Assembly: GCF_900102105.1 (NCBI RefSeq)
Contig: NZ_FNBB01000004.1
Span: 186,001-250,000 of the forward strand
Direction of reading: 5' to 3'
Origin: Agrobacterium pusense
GTDB taxonomy: Bacteria; Pseudomonadota; Alphaproteobacteria; Rhizobiales; Rhizobiaceae
DNA length: 64,000 bases
Shown: in pieces, positions 1 through 7,525 of the stretch
Position numbering within the stretch: position 1 is the stretch's first letter
How the letters are laid out: each line of letters begins with the position of its first letter
The notes under the pieces: generated by a model
Told to the model about the DNA's origin: nothing
Databases searched by the model: none
The model's input: the letters and a program-made list of their open reading frames with translations, nothing else
Made by a program: the position numbers and the translations under genes

Positions 1-315
1 TATCGCGACGAGGGCCTCTTCACCCGCGCCTCCGAATTGCAAGACGCCTGGCACGATGCCATTCATTCGCTCAAGGGCTCGCCCAACGTCATCGACATCC
101 GCACCATCGGTTTCATCGCCGGCATAGAACTCCAGCCGCGCGACGGCGCGATCGGCGCCCGTGCCTATGATGTCTTTGTGGATTGCTTCGAACGTGGCCT
201 GCTCATTCGCGTCACCGGCGACATCATTGCTCTTTCGCCGCCGCTGATCGCCGAAAAATCCCATTTCGACGACATCGTTTCCATTCTCGGCGACGCGCTG
301 AAAAGAGCAGAATAA
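1..315 (+). CDS. Class III aminotransferase, C-terminal fragment
   Basis: The frame is open from the first base of the window, so the gene starts outside it; only the last 104 residues are visible. The stretch 'VIDIRTIGFIAGIEL' followed by a 'RGLLIRVTGDIIALSPPL' segment is the usual C-terminal domain of PLP-dependent class III (omega-amino acid:pyruvate type) aminotransferases, in which the small domain closes over the active site. The catalytic lysine lies upstream and cannot be seen, so the substrate (beta-alanine, putrescine or another amine) is open. A rho-independent terminator follows 15 bases after the stop, so this is the last gene of its transcript. Family assignment is fairly secure, substrate is not. 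Confidence 0.8.
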   Translation, partial: YRDEGLFTRASELQDAWHDAIHSLKGSPNVIDIRTIGFIAGIELQPRDGAIGARAYDVFVDCFERGLLIRVTGDIIALSPPLIAEKSHFDDIVSILGDALKRAE

Positions 316-330
316 CTGCATCTATCAAGA

Positions 331-358
331 AGGCTGCAATCTAAATTGCAGCCTTTTT
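331..358 (+). terminator. Rho-independent terminator after the aminotransferase gene
   Basis: Perfect 10-bp stem (AGGCTGCAAT / ATTGCAGCCT) with a CTAA loop followed by a T run. It lies just after the stop codon at 315 and closes the rightward transcript. Confidence 0.9.
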
Positions 359-524
359 CACTTTTCTACCAGTAACATGGAAAGTTCCTGAATCGAGCGC
401 AGGCCGCCCTCGCCCGTGGGACGCTCATATGTGCCCTGTCAGATGACCATGCGGCCGGGACCGGCGCTTGAGCTTGGCCAGGCGGCTGGCGATGGACGCG
501 CCTTTTCGACAAGGGGCTCTCTTT

Positions 525-1451
525 TCAGATCGTTCTGCTAGTGCCACGCCGGCGAAGCGTATCGGCAACCGTATGGATATGCGCAGCGCCAATACCGCAA
601 CAGCCGCCGATCAGGGTGGCGCCTGCATCTGCCCAGGAGCAGGCGAAGCGGGAATAGACATCATCCGTCAGATCCGCTCTCGTGCCGTGCAGCCCCTCAT
701 TGGCGGCGGAGTCGCCCTGTTCGCCTTCGAAGGCATTGGCATAGACGCCAATATCCAGAGCAACACCCTTTTCCTTGAAGACGGCGGATGCGGTTTCCAC
801 GGCAGCCCTCATCACTTCCGGCTTGCTGCAGTTGAAGAGCAGCGCTGCGGCACCTGATCCGGCGGCCCATTCGGCGGCGGAGCGCACGGTCTCGCCGGAA
901 CGCAGCTTCGGCTCCGCACCGTTCACTTGAGCAGGTTCGTCGTTCAGCGTGAAGGAAATCCAAAAAGGCTTGCCCGTCTCGGCCACCGCCTGCCGCACCG
1001 CCTCACCCTCAGCGATAAGGCTCAGGGTCTCTCCAAGCCAGACATCCACATGTGGCTGAAGATTTTCGACCAGCACCTTCAGATAGTCCTGAACGCGAGA
1101 GGGATCGAAATTTTCTGGCTCGTAGGAACCAAAGATCGGAGGAAGCGAGCCGGCCACGGTCACGTTACGTTTCGAAGCCTCCGCCGCTTCACGCGCCAGG
1201 CGACCGGAAAGGGCGATCAGTGAAGCACCTTCTTTGTCGAATCGGTATTCGCCGATATGAAAAGGGACCAGCGCATAGGAATTGGTGGTCACCACATCCG
1301 CGCCGGCCTCGATGAATTCCGCATGCACCTGGCGGACGATGTCCGGGGCGTTGATGAGCGCGAGCGCCGACCACTCGGGCTGCTTCAGCTCAGCGCCCAG
1401 CCGCTGCAATTCACGGCTCATGCCACCGTCCAGAATACGAATATCGCTCAT
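525..1451 (-). CDS. Homocysteine S-methyltransferase family protein (MmuM/BmtH-like)
   Basis: A 308-aa Pfam S-methyl_trans-type protein that would transfer a methyl group to homocysteine to form methionine in the cytoplasm. The zinc-binding cysteines of the family are present: Cys208 in 'LLFNCSKPE' and the pair Cys284-Cys285 in 'GGCCGIG'. The N-terminal 'ILDGGMSRELQ' is the family's typical opening. The start at 1451 has a clear AAGGAG site 6 bases upstream. It lies 17 bases after the last permease gene of an amino acid ABC importer on the same strand, so it is very probably the last gene of that operon. From this I infer that the importer brings in a methyl donor such as S-methylmethionine or a related compound, by analogy with E. 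coli mmuP-mmuM. The donor itself cannot be read from the sequence. Confidence 0.88.
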   Translation of the reverse strand: MSDIRILDGGMSRELQRLGAELKQPEWSALALINAPDIVRQVHAEFIEAGADVVTTNSYALVPFHIGEYRFDKEGASLIALSGRLAREAAEASKRNVTVAGSLPPIFGSYEPENFDPSRVQDYLKVLVENLQPHVDVWLGETLSLIAEGEAVRQAVAETGKPFWISFTLNDEPAQVNGAEPKLRSGETVRSAAEWAAGSGAAALLFNCSKPEVMRAAVETASAVFKEKGVALDIGVYANAFEGEQGDSAANEGLHGTRADLTDDVYSRFACSWADAGATLIGGCCGIGAAHIHTVADTLRRRGTSRTI

Positions 1452-1468
1452 GAGAACTCCTTGATAGA

Positions 1469-2158
1469 CTATCGGCGCACCGGCACCTGCGCCTCGATTA
1501 AACCGAAGCAGCGGGCAATGATGGCGGTGAGGATGAGATAAAAAATCGTCACGACGAAAAGCGGCTCGTAGACCAGCAGCGTGTCCTGCCGCACCTTGTA
1601 CGCGACGGCATAAAGATCCATGACTGTCACCGTGAACGCAAGCGGCGTGGCTTTCAGCTGCATCACCACTTCACCCGCGATCGTCGGGAGCGCCGCGCGG
1701 ATCGCACGCGGCAGCCAGATGCGACGCGCCAGCGTGAAGCGGCTCATGCCGAAGGCCCTACCCGCCTCGAGTTCGCCTTTTGGAACGCCCAGCAACGCAC
1801 CACGAAGAACTTCGGCTTCATAGGCTGCGTAGTTCAGCGTGAAGCTGACCGCCGCAAAAAAGAAACCTTCGCGCAGCACCGGCCACAGAAAGCTTTGCCG
1901 CAGCCCCGGCACCATGGGCAAGAGCGACCCCACGCCGTAATAGAGCAGCCAGAGCTGTATCAGCAGCGGCGTGCCCCGAAAAAAGGTGCAATAACCACGC
2001 GCGAGAAGCCGGGTCATTCGGCCGCCGCTGACCTGCGCGAAGGCAAGTCCGATGGCGAGAACGAAACCGCAGCAGACGGAGATCACGAGCAGGGCGATCG
2101 TCTGCCATGCGCCGGAGAGAAGAAGCGGCCAGTATTTCCCGACCCAGGAAAAATCCAT
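1469..2158 (-). CDS. Polar amino acid ABC transporter permease (HisM/ArtM type)
   Basis: 229-aa inner membrane permease of the His/Glu/Gln/Arg family with several hydrophobic segments. The binding-protein-dependent transport motif 'EAGRAFGMSR' around residues 131-140 is the EAA loop that contacts the ATPase. An upstream TTG (2164) is also in frame, but the ATG at 2158 has a GAGGGA site at the usual distance and gives the normal N-terminus. It is paired with the second permease 12 bases upstream; the two would form the heteromeric channel of one importer, with the binding protein and ATPase further upstream in the same operon. The substrate is inferred only from the linked homocysteine methyltransferase. 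Confidence 0.9.
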   Translation of the reverse strand: MDFSWVGKYWPLLLSGAWQTIALLVISVCCGFVLAIGLAFAQVSGGRMTRLLARGYCTFFRGTPLLIQLWLLYYGVGSLLPMVPGLRQSFLWPVLREGFFFAAVSFTLNYAAYEAEVLRGALLGVPKGELEAGRAFGMSRFTLARRIWLPRAIRAALPTIAGEVVMQLKATPLAFTVTVMDLYAVAYKVRQDTLLVYEPLFVVTIFYLILTAIIARCFGLIEAQVPVRR

Positions 2159-2170
2159 CGCCAATCTCCC

Positions 2171-2893
2171 TCACGCCAGACTGGGCTGACCACGGCGCAC
2201 GTGCCGTTCGATCTGCCTGAAGATGACATTGGAGACGAGGGTGATCGCCAGATACATCAGGGCCGCAGCCATGAAGAACAGGAAATACTGCTTGGTACTT
2301 GCACCGGCGAGCCGGGTCGCGAGCGCCAGTTCCTGATACCCCACAACGGCGACAAGCGCACTGTCCTTGGTGACGGCGAGCCACAGGTTGGAAAGCCCCG
2401 GCAGGGCATTGGGCAAAAGCGCCGGCAAAACGACACGGCGAAACCGCAGGAGGGGAGACATGCCGAAAGCCCTTGCCGCTTCGATCTGGCCGTTGGGGAT
2501 CGCCATTATCGCCCCGCGCAGCACTTCCGTCATGTAGGCGCCCTGCACGAAGCCCAGAACCGCCACTGCTGCTATGAAGCCGTTGACCTCGAGCACCGGC
2601 AATCCGGCCAGTTGCAGCAGGCGATTGAGCCCGTCGGTTCCGGCATAATAAAGCCCGACAATCAGGATCAGTTCCGGCACGGAGCGGATGAGCGTGGTGT
2701 AGAGATTGAGGACGGTTTCGAGCACGCGGTTGCCCGAAAGCTTGCCCAAGGCGCCCAACATGCCGATGACGATGCCGATGAGATAGGCCCCGGCCGAGAT
2801 GGCAAGCGTCGCTGCAGCACCCGTCAACAGGGTACCACCCCATCCCGGAGGATAGGGCGACAGAAGCTGCAACATTGTATCCAGGCTTGCCAT
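2171..2893 (-). CDS. Polar amino acid ABC transporter permease (HisQ type)
   Basis: 240-aa partner permease of the same importer, with 'EAARAFGMSP' as the EAA loop. The open frame runs up to 2965, overlapping the end of the binding-protein gene by 53 bases. The ATG at 2893 (protein starting MASLDTML) removes that overlap and places the first hydrophobic helix normally, so I choose it, although its ribosome site is weak. The frame upstream of it is low-complexity Ser/Arg with no sign of being translated. It is the third gene of the operon (ATPase, binding protein, permease, permease, methyltransferase). Confidence 0.88.
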   Translation of the reverse strand: MASLDTMLQLLSPYPPGWGGTLLTGAAATLAISAGAYLIGIVIGMLGALGKLSGNRVLETVLNLYTTLIRSVPELILIVGLYYAGTDGLNRLLQLAGLPVLEVNGFIAAVAVLGFVQGAYMTEVLRGAIMAIPNGQIEAARAFGMSPLLRFRRVVLPALLPNALPGLSNLWLAVTKDSALVAVVGYQELALATRLAGASTKQYFLFFMAAALMYLAITLVSNVIFRQIERHVRRGQPSLA

Positions 2894-2912
2894 CTGCCGA
2901 ACCCGACCCGGA

Positions 2913-3686
2913 TTACTTCGCGCCGTAGATATCGAAGCTGAAGTACTTCCTGGTGATCTCATCATATTTACCGCTGGCGCGGACGGCGGCGATGGCGGCG
3001 TTCAGCTTCTGCTTCAGTTCGGTGTCGTCCTTGCGCACGCCACCCGAAACGCCAAGTCCGAGGATTTCCGGGTCGTCAGCAACATTGCCGGCATCCGCGC
3101 AGCAATCCTTGCCGGCATCGCTTTTCAGAAAAGTGTCGAGAACAAGTGAGTCACCAAAGACGTAATCGATACGACCCGCAGCCAGATCCTGAAACGCCTC
3201 ATCCAGCGTCTGGTAGGTTTTTTCGTCGGCTACATCCTTGAAATATTTTGCATAATAGGCAGACTGAATGGTGGCGACCTGGATACCGATGGTCTTGCCT
3301 TTCACGTCTTCAGCCGTTGCCCCCGGCTTTCCGTCCTTGGCCCCGATCAGCTTGCTCGGGGTATTGTAATATTTGTCGGTGAAGCCAATCACCTTCTGGC
3401 GCTCCTGCGTGTTGGACATGGAAGACCAGATCACATCGAATTTCTTGCTCTCAAGCGCGGGAATGAGACCGTCCCAGGATAGCGCGACGATGGAGCATTT
3501 CTCCTTCATCTCGGCGCAGACGGCATCCATCAGGTCGATTTCCCAGCCCTGCCACTTGCCGCTGGCGTCCTGCGCGAAGAAAGGCGGATAGCTTTCGTTC
3601 ATGACGCCGAAGCGGACGTCTGCGCTGGCGGAGAGAGCGGACAGTGCGAAAGCCGCACCGGCCAGCATTGAGGCGAAGAATTTCAT
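2913..3686 (-). CDS. Periplasmic amino acid-binding protein of ABC importer
   Basis: 257-aa family 3 solute-binding protein. A signal peptide ends near Ala22 ('LSASA'), then comes the family start 'DVRFGVMNESYPPF'. The ligand-binding signature 'WQGWEIDLMDAVCAEM' follows, and the C-terminus 'YDEITRKYFSFDIYG' is complete, so the length is normal. Two cysteine sites (CAEMKEKC and the adjacent pair in 'GKDCCADAG') suggest disulphides in the periplasm. The start at 3686 has a clean AGGAG site. It lies between the ATPase and permease genes of the operon. The amino acid bound is not identifiable by eye. Confidence 0.9.
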   Translation of the reverse strand: MKFFASMLAGAAFALSALSASADVRFGVMNESYPPFFAQDASGKWQGWEIDLMDAVCAEMKEKCSIVALSWDGLIPALESKKFDVIWSSMSNTQERQKVIGFTDKYYNTPSKLIGAKDGKPGATAEDVKGKTIGIQVATIQSAYYAKYFKDVADEKTYQTLDEAFQDLAAGRIDYVFGDSLVLDTFLKSDAGKDCCADAGNVADDPEILGLGVSGGVRKDDTELKQKLNAAIAAVRASGKYDEITRKYFSFDIYGAK

Positions 3687-3709
3687 TTAAATCTCCTGTT
3701 ACGAAAAAA

Positions 3710-4489
3710 TCAGCTCGCGAGCGCGCCGGTGAATTCCCGGCACCTTGCACTCAGAGGATTGCCGAAGACCCGTTCCGGCGGTCCTTCTTCTTCCACGCGG
3801 CCTTGATGCAGAAACATGACATGGCTCGACACATCGCGCGCAAAACGCATCTCATGTGTCACCAGAAGCATGGTGCGGCCTTCCTCGGCGAGATCACGGA
3901 TCACCTTCAACACCTCGCCGACCAGCTCCGGGTCCAGCGCCGAGGTGGGTTCGTCGAACAACATCACCGCCGGCTCCACGCAGAGCGCGCGGGCTATGGC
4001 TGCCCTCTGCTGCTGACCGCCGGACAAGAACGCCGGATAAGTATCCTTCTTCGCGTAAAGCCCGACCTTTTGCAGCAGCGCTTCAGCCTTCTCGATGGCT
4101 TCCGCACGTTTCACGCCCATCACATGCACCGGGGCTTCTATGATGTTCTCAAGTACAGTGCGGTGGGCCCATAGATTGAAATTCTGAAAGACCATGCCAA
4201 GACCGGTGCGCAAACGCTCCACCTGGCGCCAGCTCTGCGGCATGGCCTTGCCGTCCCGACCGTACTTCACGACCACTTCCTCGCCATTCACGATCACGCG
4301 GCCACGATCCGGAACTTCGAGAAAATTGACGCATCTGAGGAAGGTGCTCTTGCCGGAGCCTGAGGAGCCAATGACGGAAATGACGTCCCCTTTGTGCGCC
4401 TTGAGCGAAATACCTTTCAGAACCTCGTGAGAACCAAAGCTCTTGTGGATATCGTCAACCGCCAATGCGCAGGGAACGTCAGTCGTCAT
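3710..4489 (-). CDS. Amino acid ABC transporter ATP-binding protein (HisP/GlnQ type)
   Basis: 259-aa ATPase with Walker A 'GSSGSGKST', Q-loop, signature 'LSGGQQQRAAIARAL', Walker B 'VMLFDEPTSALDP' and the His switch in 'LLVTHEM'. It is the first gene of the five-gene leftward operon (ATPase, binding protein, two permeases, homocysteine methyltransferase). A TTG at 4492 precedes the ATG at 4489; I use the ATG. The long non-coding stretch on its upstream side should contain the operon promoter, though I see no convincing -35/-10 pair. Confidence 0.92.
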   Translation of the reverse strand: MTTDVPCALAVDDIHKSFGSHEVLKGISLKAHKGDVISVIGSSGSGKSTFLRCVNFLEVPDRGRVIVNGEEVVVKYGRDGKAMPQSWRQVERLRTGLGMVFQNFNLWAHRTVLENIIEAPVHVMGVKRAEAIEKAEALLQKVGLYAKKDTYPAFLSGGQQQRAAIARALCVEPAVMLFDEPTSALDPELVGEVLKVIRDLAEEGRTMLLVTHEMRFARDVSSHVMFLHQGRVEEEGPPERVFGNPLSARCREFTGALAS

Positions 4490-5268
4490 CAAAGGGTCCG
4501 GGTCATGTCAATAGCTGCGCACATCTAGCAAAATGCGCGTTTTCTGACGCGGAAATAACCGCTCTATTGCATCTCGGAAAGGAAAAAACATTCCTGCCAA
4601 CGGAAAAGAAAGAAAATTGCGATCAACTGCCGATATCCGGCCACCGTTCTCCGCACAGCCTTACGGCGCAATCGGAGAGATATCACTGCGGAAATACCGC
4701 TATTGCGGGGATGCGCCGCGTCCTTCGGCCACGTCAACCGGCGGCGCCTGATTTTGCTGATCTCCTTTCACACCAAACTCGCATAACGCCAACCGGCGCA
4801 TCGTCGCGAGCAACTCGAGGTCGATGGCTGCGCCATCATCCTTCAGCAGAGAATCCTGAAGAGTTTTGCGTATCGTCTTTTCCACGAGTTTGGCCTGCAA
4901 CGTCTCATCTAATGTGAAACGGGCGGCCCACCGAACCAGAATTCGTCGTAGCAGACACTATTCGAAATTTGACGGATACAACATATGTGCATCTCCGCAA
5001 AAAGCAGGCGGGAGCACATAGTAACCCTCAGTTACCACCGCCTACGAATTCGGTTGGTGGCAATGTATGAACCATAGCATCATTCGGATCGAAGTCGACC
5101 CGTGAATTCTGGCCCGTACAGAGTGCCCGCCTCGCATGGACATCATCCCGAGGCGATGCGTCAACTCCTGCAACCGGCAAAGCCGTTCAAGCGGGCTTTT
5201 CTTTCGCCCCGAGGAACATTTCTTGCCCATCACGGTTGGTGGTGCCTCAACCATCAGGAGGCTCAACA
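4490..5268. other. 780-bp spacer with no secure gene
   Basis: The spacer lies between the start of the leftward amino acid importer operon and the rightward DUF4142 gene, so it should contain both promoters. Its base composition is less GC-rich than the genes around it, with A-rich patches near 4580-4620. The only frame with protein-like composition is the small leftward one at 4700-4900, listed separately. I recognise no RNA gene or repeat here. Confidence 0.6.
4700..4900 (-). CDS. Doubtful small protein, possibly a degraded gene
   Basis: A 66-codon frame with a TTG start. The composition is protein-like (KLVEKTIRKTLQDSLLKDDG), which suggests a soluble helical piece. The same frame stays open upstream to a TAG near 4955 and reads sensible residues there too (…RWAARFTLDETLQ), but it contains no ATG and I find no good ribosome site. 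This could be a real small gene with an unusual start, the remains of a larger gene, or chance. It matches no family I know. Confidence 0.25.
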   Translation of the reverse strand: MQAKLVEKTIRKTLQDSLLKDDGAAIDLELLATMRRLALCEFGVKGDQQNQAPPVDVAEGRGASPQ

Positions 5269-5796
5269 ATGAAGACCATTCTTTCCCTCGCGTTCGCGCT
5301 CGTCGCCGGAACTGCTTTGGCGCAATCCGCGACGGAATCCACTGGCGTCAATTCCGCACTCGGCGTCGCGCCAAAAACCGAGGATTTCATCTTGCAGGCC
5401 TCGGCAAGCGATATCTTCGAAATTGAATCAAGCAAACTCGCCCTCACCAAAGGAAACGAGGAAACCAAAGCCTTTGCGCAGCAAATGATCACCGAGCATG
5501 AGAAAACCAGTTCGGAACTGAAAACCCTGTTATCCGGCGGCAAGGTGAACGGGACACCGGTCACCGCTCTGACAGATGATCACAAGGAAGAGGTAGACGA
5601 CCTCGCAAAACTCGACGGCAACGAGTTCAACGAAGAATATATCGATGACCAGGTCGATGCGCATGAAGACGCCGTTGATCTTTTCAAGCGCTACGCCGAA
5701 GGCGGCGATAATCCGGAGCTGAAGGCGTGGGCGGCAAAAACACTACCGGCGCTCCAGCATCATCTGGAAATGGCCCAGGGCCTCGACAAAAACTAA
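5269..5796 (+). CDS. DUF4142 (ferritin-like) periplasmic protein
   Basis: 175-aa exported protein. The signal peptide is MKTILSLAFALVAGTALAQS, then comes one DUF4142 domain. Its helices carry the spaced Glu and His residues typical of the ferritin-like fold: 'DIFEIESSKLA', 'QQMITEHEKTSSELK', 'VDAHEDAVDLFKRYAEGG' and a C-terminal 'LPALQHHLEMAQ'. The ATG at 5269 is preceded by AGGAG at 5256-5260, which settles the start over an upstream in-frame codon at 5236. Family members are often stress-induced in rhizobia, but the biochemical role is unknown; metal or redox function is only implied by the fold. It stands alone, with small genes of possibly related role following. Confidence 0.88.
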   Translation: MKTILSLAFALVAGTALAQSATESTGVNSALGVAPKTEDFILQASASDIFEIESSKLALTKGNEETKAFAQQMITEHEKTSSELKTLLSGGKVNGTPVTALTDDHKEEVDDLAKLDGNEFNEEYIDDQVDAHEDAVDLFKRYAEGGDNPELKAWAAKTLPALQHHLEMAQGLDKN

Positions 5797-5972
5797 CGAT
5801 AAATGGCTGCTGGTGATCTTTGTGTGATGGAGAAGCTGGCGCGACACGGCTAGGCTCGCACCCAGACGTGCGAGTTGATCAGGCGGCGCGCCGGCGAAAT
5901 TCTTCAGGCCGGATCCCGGCAGCAGAACTTCATAATCCTCCGCGCGTTCATCGCAAGAAGGACGGCTGAAAA

Positions 5973-6140
5973 ATGAACGATGCGAACACCCGAAACTACA
6001 CTATCGAACAGATTCAGGAAGTATATGCGTTGAGCTTGGTGCAGGCGGCAGAACTGTTTGAACGGTTTGCAGGTGATAAGGCGGCCATCGACAGAATGAT
6101 GAAGCGCTGTCCGCACAGGGAGGATAAAGAACAACGCTAG
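5973..6140 (+). CDS. Small 55-aa hypothetical protein
   Basis: ATG with an AGAAGGA ribosome site 9 bases upstream; it encodes 55 residues ending in TAG at 6140. The sequence 'YTIEQIQEVYALSLVQAAELF' followed by 'GDKAAIDRMMKR' reads as two amphipathic helices. It resembles small DNA- or partner-binding proteins common in rhizobial genomes, but I do not recognise a named family. There is no signal peptide or membrane segment, so it is probably cytoplasmic. It lies between DUF4142 and DUF982 genes on the same strand, 176 and 114 bases away, so it probably has its own promoter. Confidence 0.6.
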   Translation: MNDANTRNYTIEQIQEVYALSLVQAAELFERFAGDKAAIDRMMKRCPHREDKEQR

Positions 6141-6254
6141 GTGCCGACGCTTATCGGCGCAGCGAAAATTCGTGTTTCCGATCTTGATCCGGGGCGCCGC
6201 CGCCCCAATATTTTTCAGGCTTCTTGATCTGGTTGTTTAAGATTGGAGGTAAAG

Positions 6255-6557
6255 ATGAACAGCCCGGAAGTTTTGTTTAGAGCACCTGTTCGGGTGCGCA
6301 TGCAATGCGGCCTTGAGAGATCATTTCTCAGCGTTTACGACGCCCTGGATTTTCTGGAAAACGAATGGCCGCTTCGCCGTGGTGAACGCTATAAGCGGGC
6401 CGTGCAAAAATGCCGCGCCGCGCTGTCCAGGCTCGAAGCCGCGGAAGTGGCACGGGAAGCATTCATCTCCGCCTGCCTTGAGGCGAGCATGCCTCTGGTT
6501 ATGGCCGGTCCGGTCCATTTAGATGAAATGTTGCCCATGAGCCGCGCAGTCGGCTAG
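6255..6557 (+). CDS. DUF982 family protein
   Basis: 100-aa protein whose core 'SVYDALDFLENEWP…RGERYKRAVQKCRAALSRLE…AREAFISACLEASM' matches my memory of DUF982, a family almost confined to Rhizobiales and usually present in many copies per genome. The function is unknown; the proteins are small, soluble and helical. GGAGG at 6245-6249 sits 5 bases before the ATG at 6255, so an upstream TTG at 6243 is not the start. No operon partner is visible. Confidence 0.85.
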   Translation: MNSPEVLFRAPVRVRMQCGLERSFLSVYDALDFLENEWPLRRGERYKRAVQKCRAALSRLEAAEVAREAFISACLEASMPLVMAGPVHLDEMLPMSRAVG

Positions 6558-6720
6558 AGGGCTGTGCCAGAACACATTTCCTGGCTAAGTCCCGCTGTTC
6601 CGGCGGGGCACCGGTAACGTGCTGCGTCGTTTACCTGCGAGGTGCAACGCCATGAATGATACCGACAGCGGACCGCCCGACGCGGTTGGCCGCCGTTGCC
6701 GGCGGCCCACATCTCTTGGG

Positions 6721-7506
6721 TCAGTAGGTCTGCATCGGCTGTGACAAACCGTCACCGACCGCGCCGTTGCCATATTGCGCGACAGGCACGCCTTCCTGAC
6801 CAATCGGCACACCCTGCTGTGCGGGACCGAGCGCTGTCACCACAATCGGCGTCCCATCGGGCACGCGATTGTAGAGATCGACTATGTCCTGGTTCAGCAG
6901 GCGAACGCAGCCCGAAGACACGGATTTGCCAATTGTCCACCATTCGGGCGAGCCGTGCAGACGATAGATCGTGTCCTTACCATCCTTGAAGATATAAAGT
7001 GCACGCGCACCAAGCGGATTCTTGAGACCCGGCTCCATGCCGCCATTGCGGCTGCTATAAGGCTCCAGCTCCGGCTGACGGGCGATCATTTCGTCTGGCG
7101 GTGTCCAGCGCGGCCATTGCCGCTTGTACTGGATGACGCCGCGGCCCGACCACTCGAAGCCTGCGCGGCCAAGCCCCACGCCGTAACGCATTGCCTGCCC
7201 GTTTTCATAGGTCAGATAAAGGAAATGGTTGGCAGTATCGACCACGATCACGCCGGGGCGCTCGCCGGTCGGGTTCGCCACCATCTGCCGCAGGAACTGG
7301 CGCGGAATGCGCTTATAGGGAATTTCCGGCAGCGGGAACTGCTCGTCCGGTTTCGGGCCGTACATCAGTGCATACATCGGATCTTCCGCGGGAGCGGCCG
7401 GCCTCGCGGTTTCACGTGCCGTGGTGTTGCAACCCGCAAGTCCGGCAAGTGCCAAACCGCCTGCTCCAAGCAGGAAACCCCGCCGGGTCGTCATCGTCTC
7501 GTTCAA
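6721..7506 (-). CDS. L,D-transpeptidase (YkuD domain), lipoprotein
   Basis: 261-aa envelope protein. The N-terminus 'MTTRRGFLLGAGGLALAGLAGC' combines a twin-arginine-like start with a lipobox (LAGC), so the mature form would be anchored by a lipidated cysteine. The YkuD domain covers roughly residues 80-235, and the catalytic motif is His in 'YRLHGSPEWW' with the nucleophile Cys in 'SVSSGCVRL'. Such enzymes form 3-3 cross-links in peptidoglycan or attach proteins to it, which matters in polarly growing Rhizobiales, where L,D-cross-links are abundant. It lies 19 bases after a second L,D-transpeptidase gene on the same strand, so the two are probably cotranscribed. Confidence 0.9.
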   Translation of the reverse strand: MNETMTTRRGFLLGAGGLALAGLAGCNTTARETARPAAPAEDPMYALMYGPKPDEQFPLPEIPYKRIPRQFLRQMVANPTGERPGVIVVDTANHFLYLTYENGQAMRYGVGLGRAGFEWSGRGVIQYKRQWPRWTPPDEMIARQPELEPYSSRNGGMEPGLKNPLGARALYIFKDGKDTIYRLHGSPEWWTIGKSVSSGCVRLLNQDIVDLYNRVPDGTPIVVTALGPAQQGVPIGQEGVPVAQYGNGAVGDGLSQPMQTY

Positions 7507-7525
7507 TTGAAAAACCTCATTTACG

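Noticed and set aside
4465-4917. 150-codon plus-strand frame in the spacer
   Set aside because: Begins inside the ATPase gene on the other strand and has Ser/Arg/His-rich sequence with no family trace.
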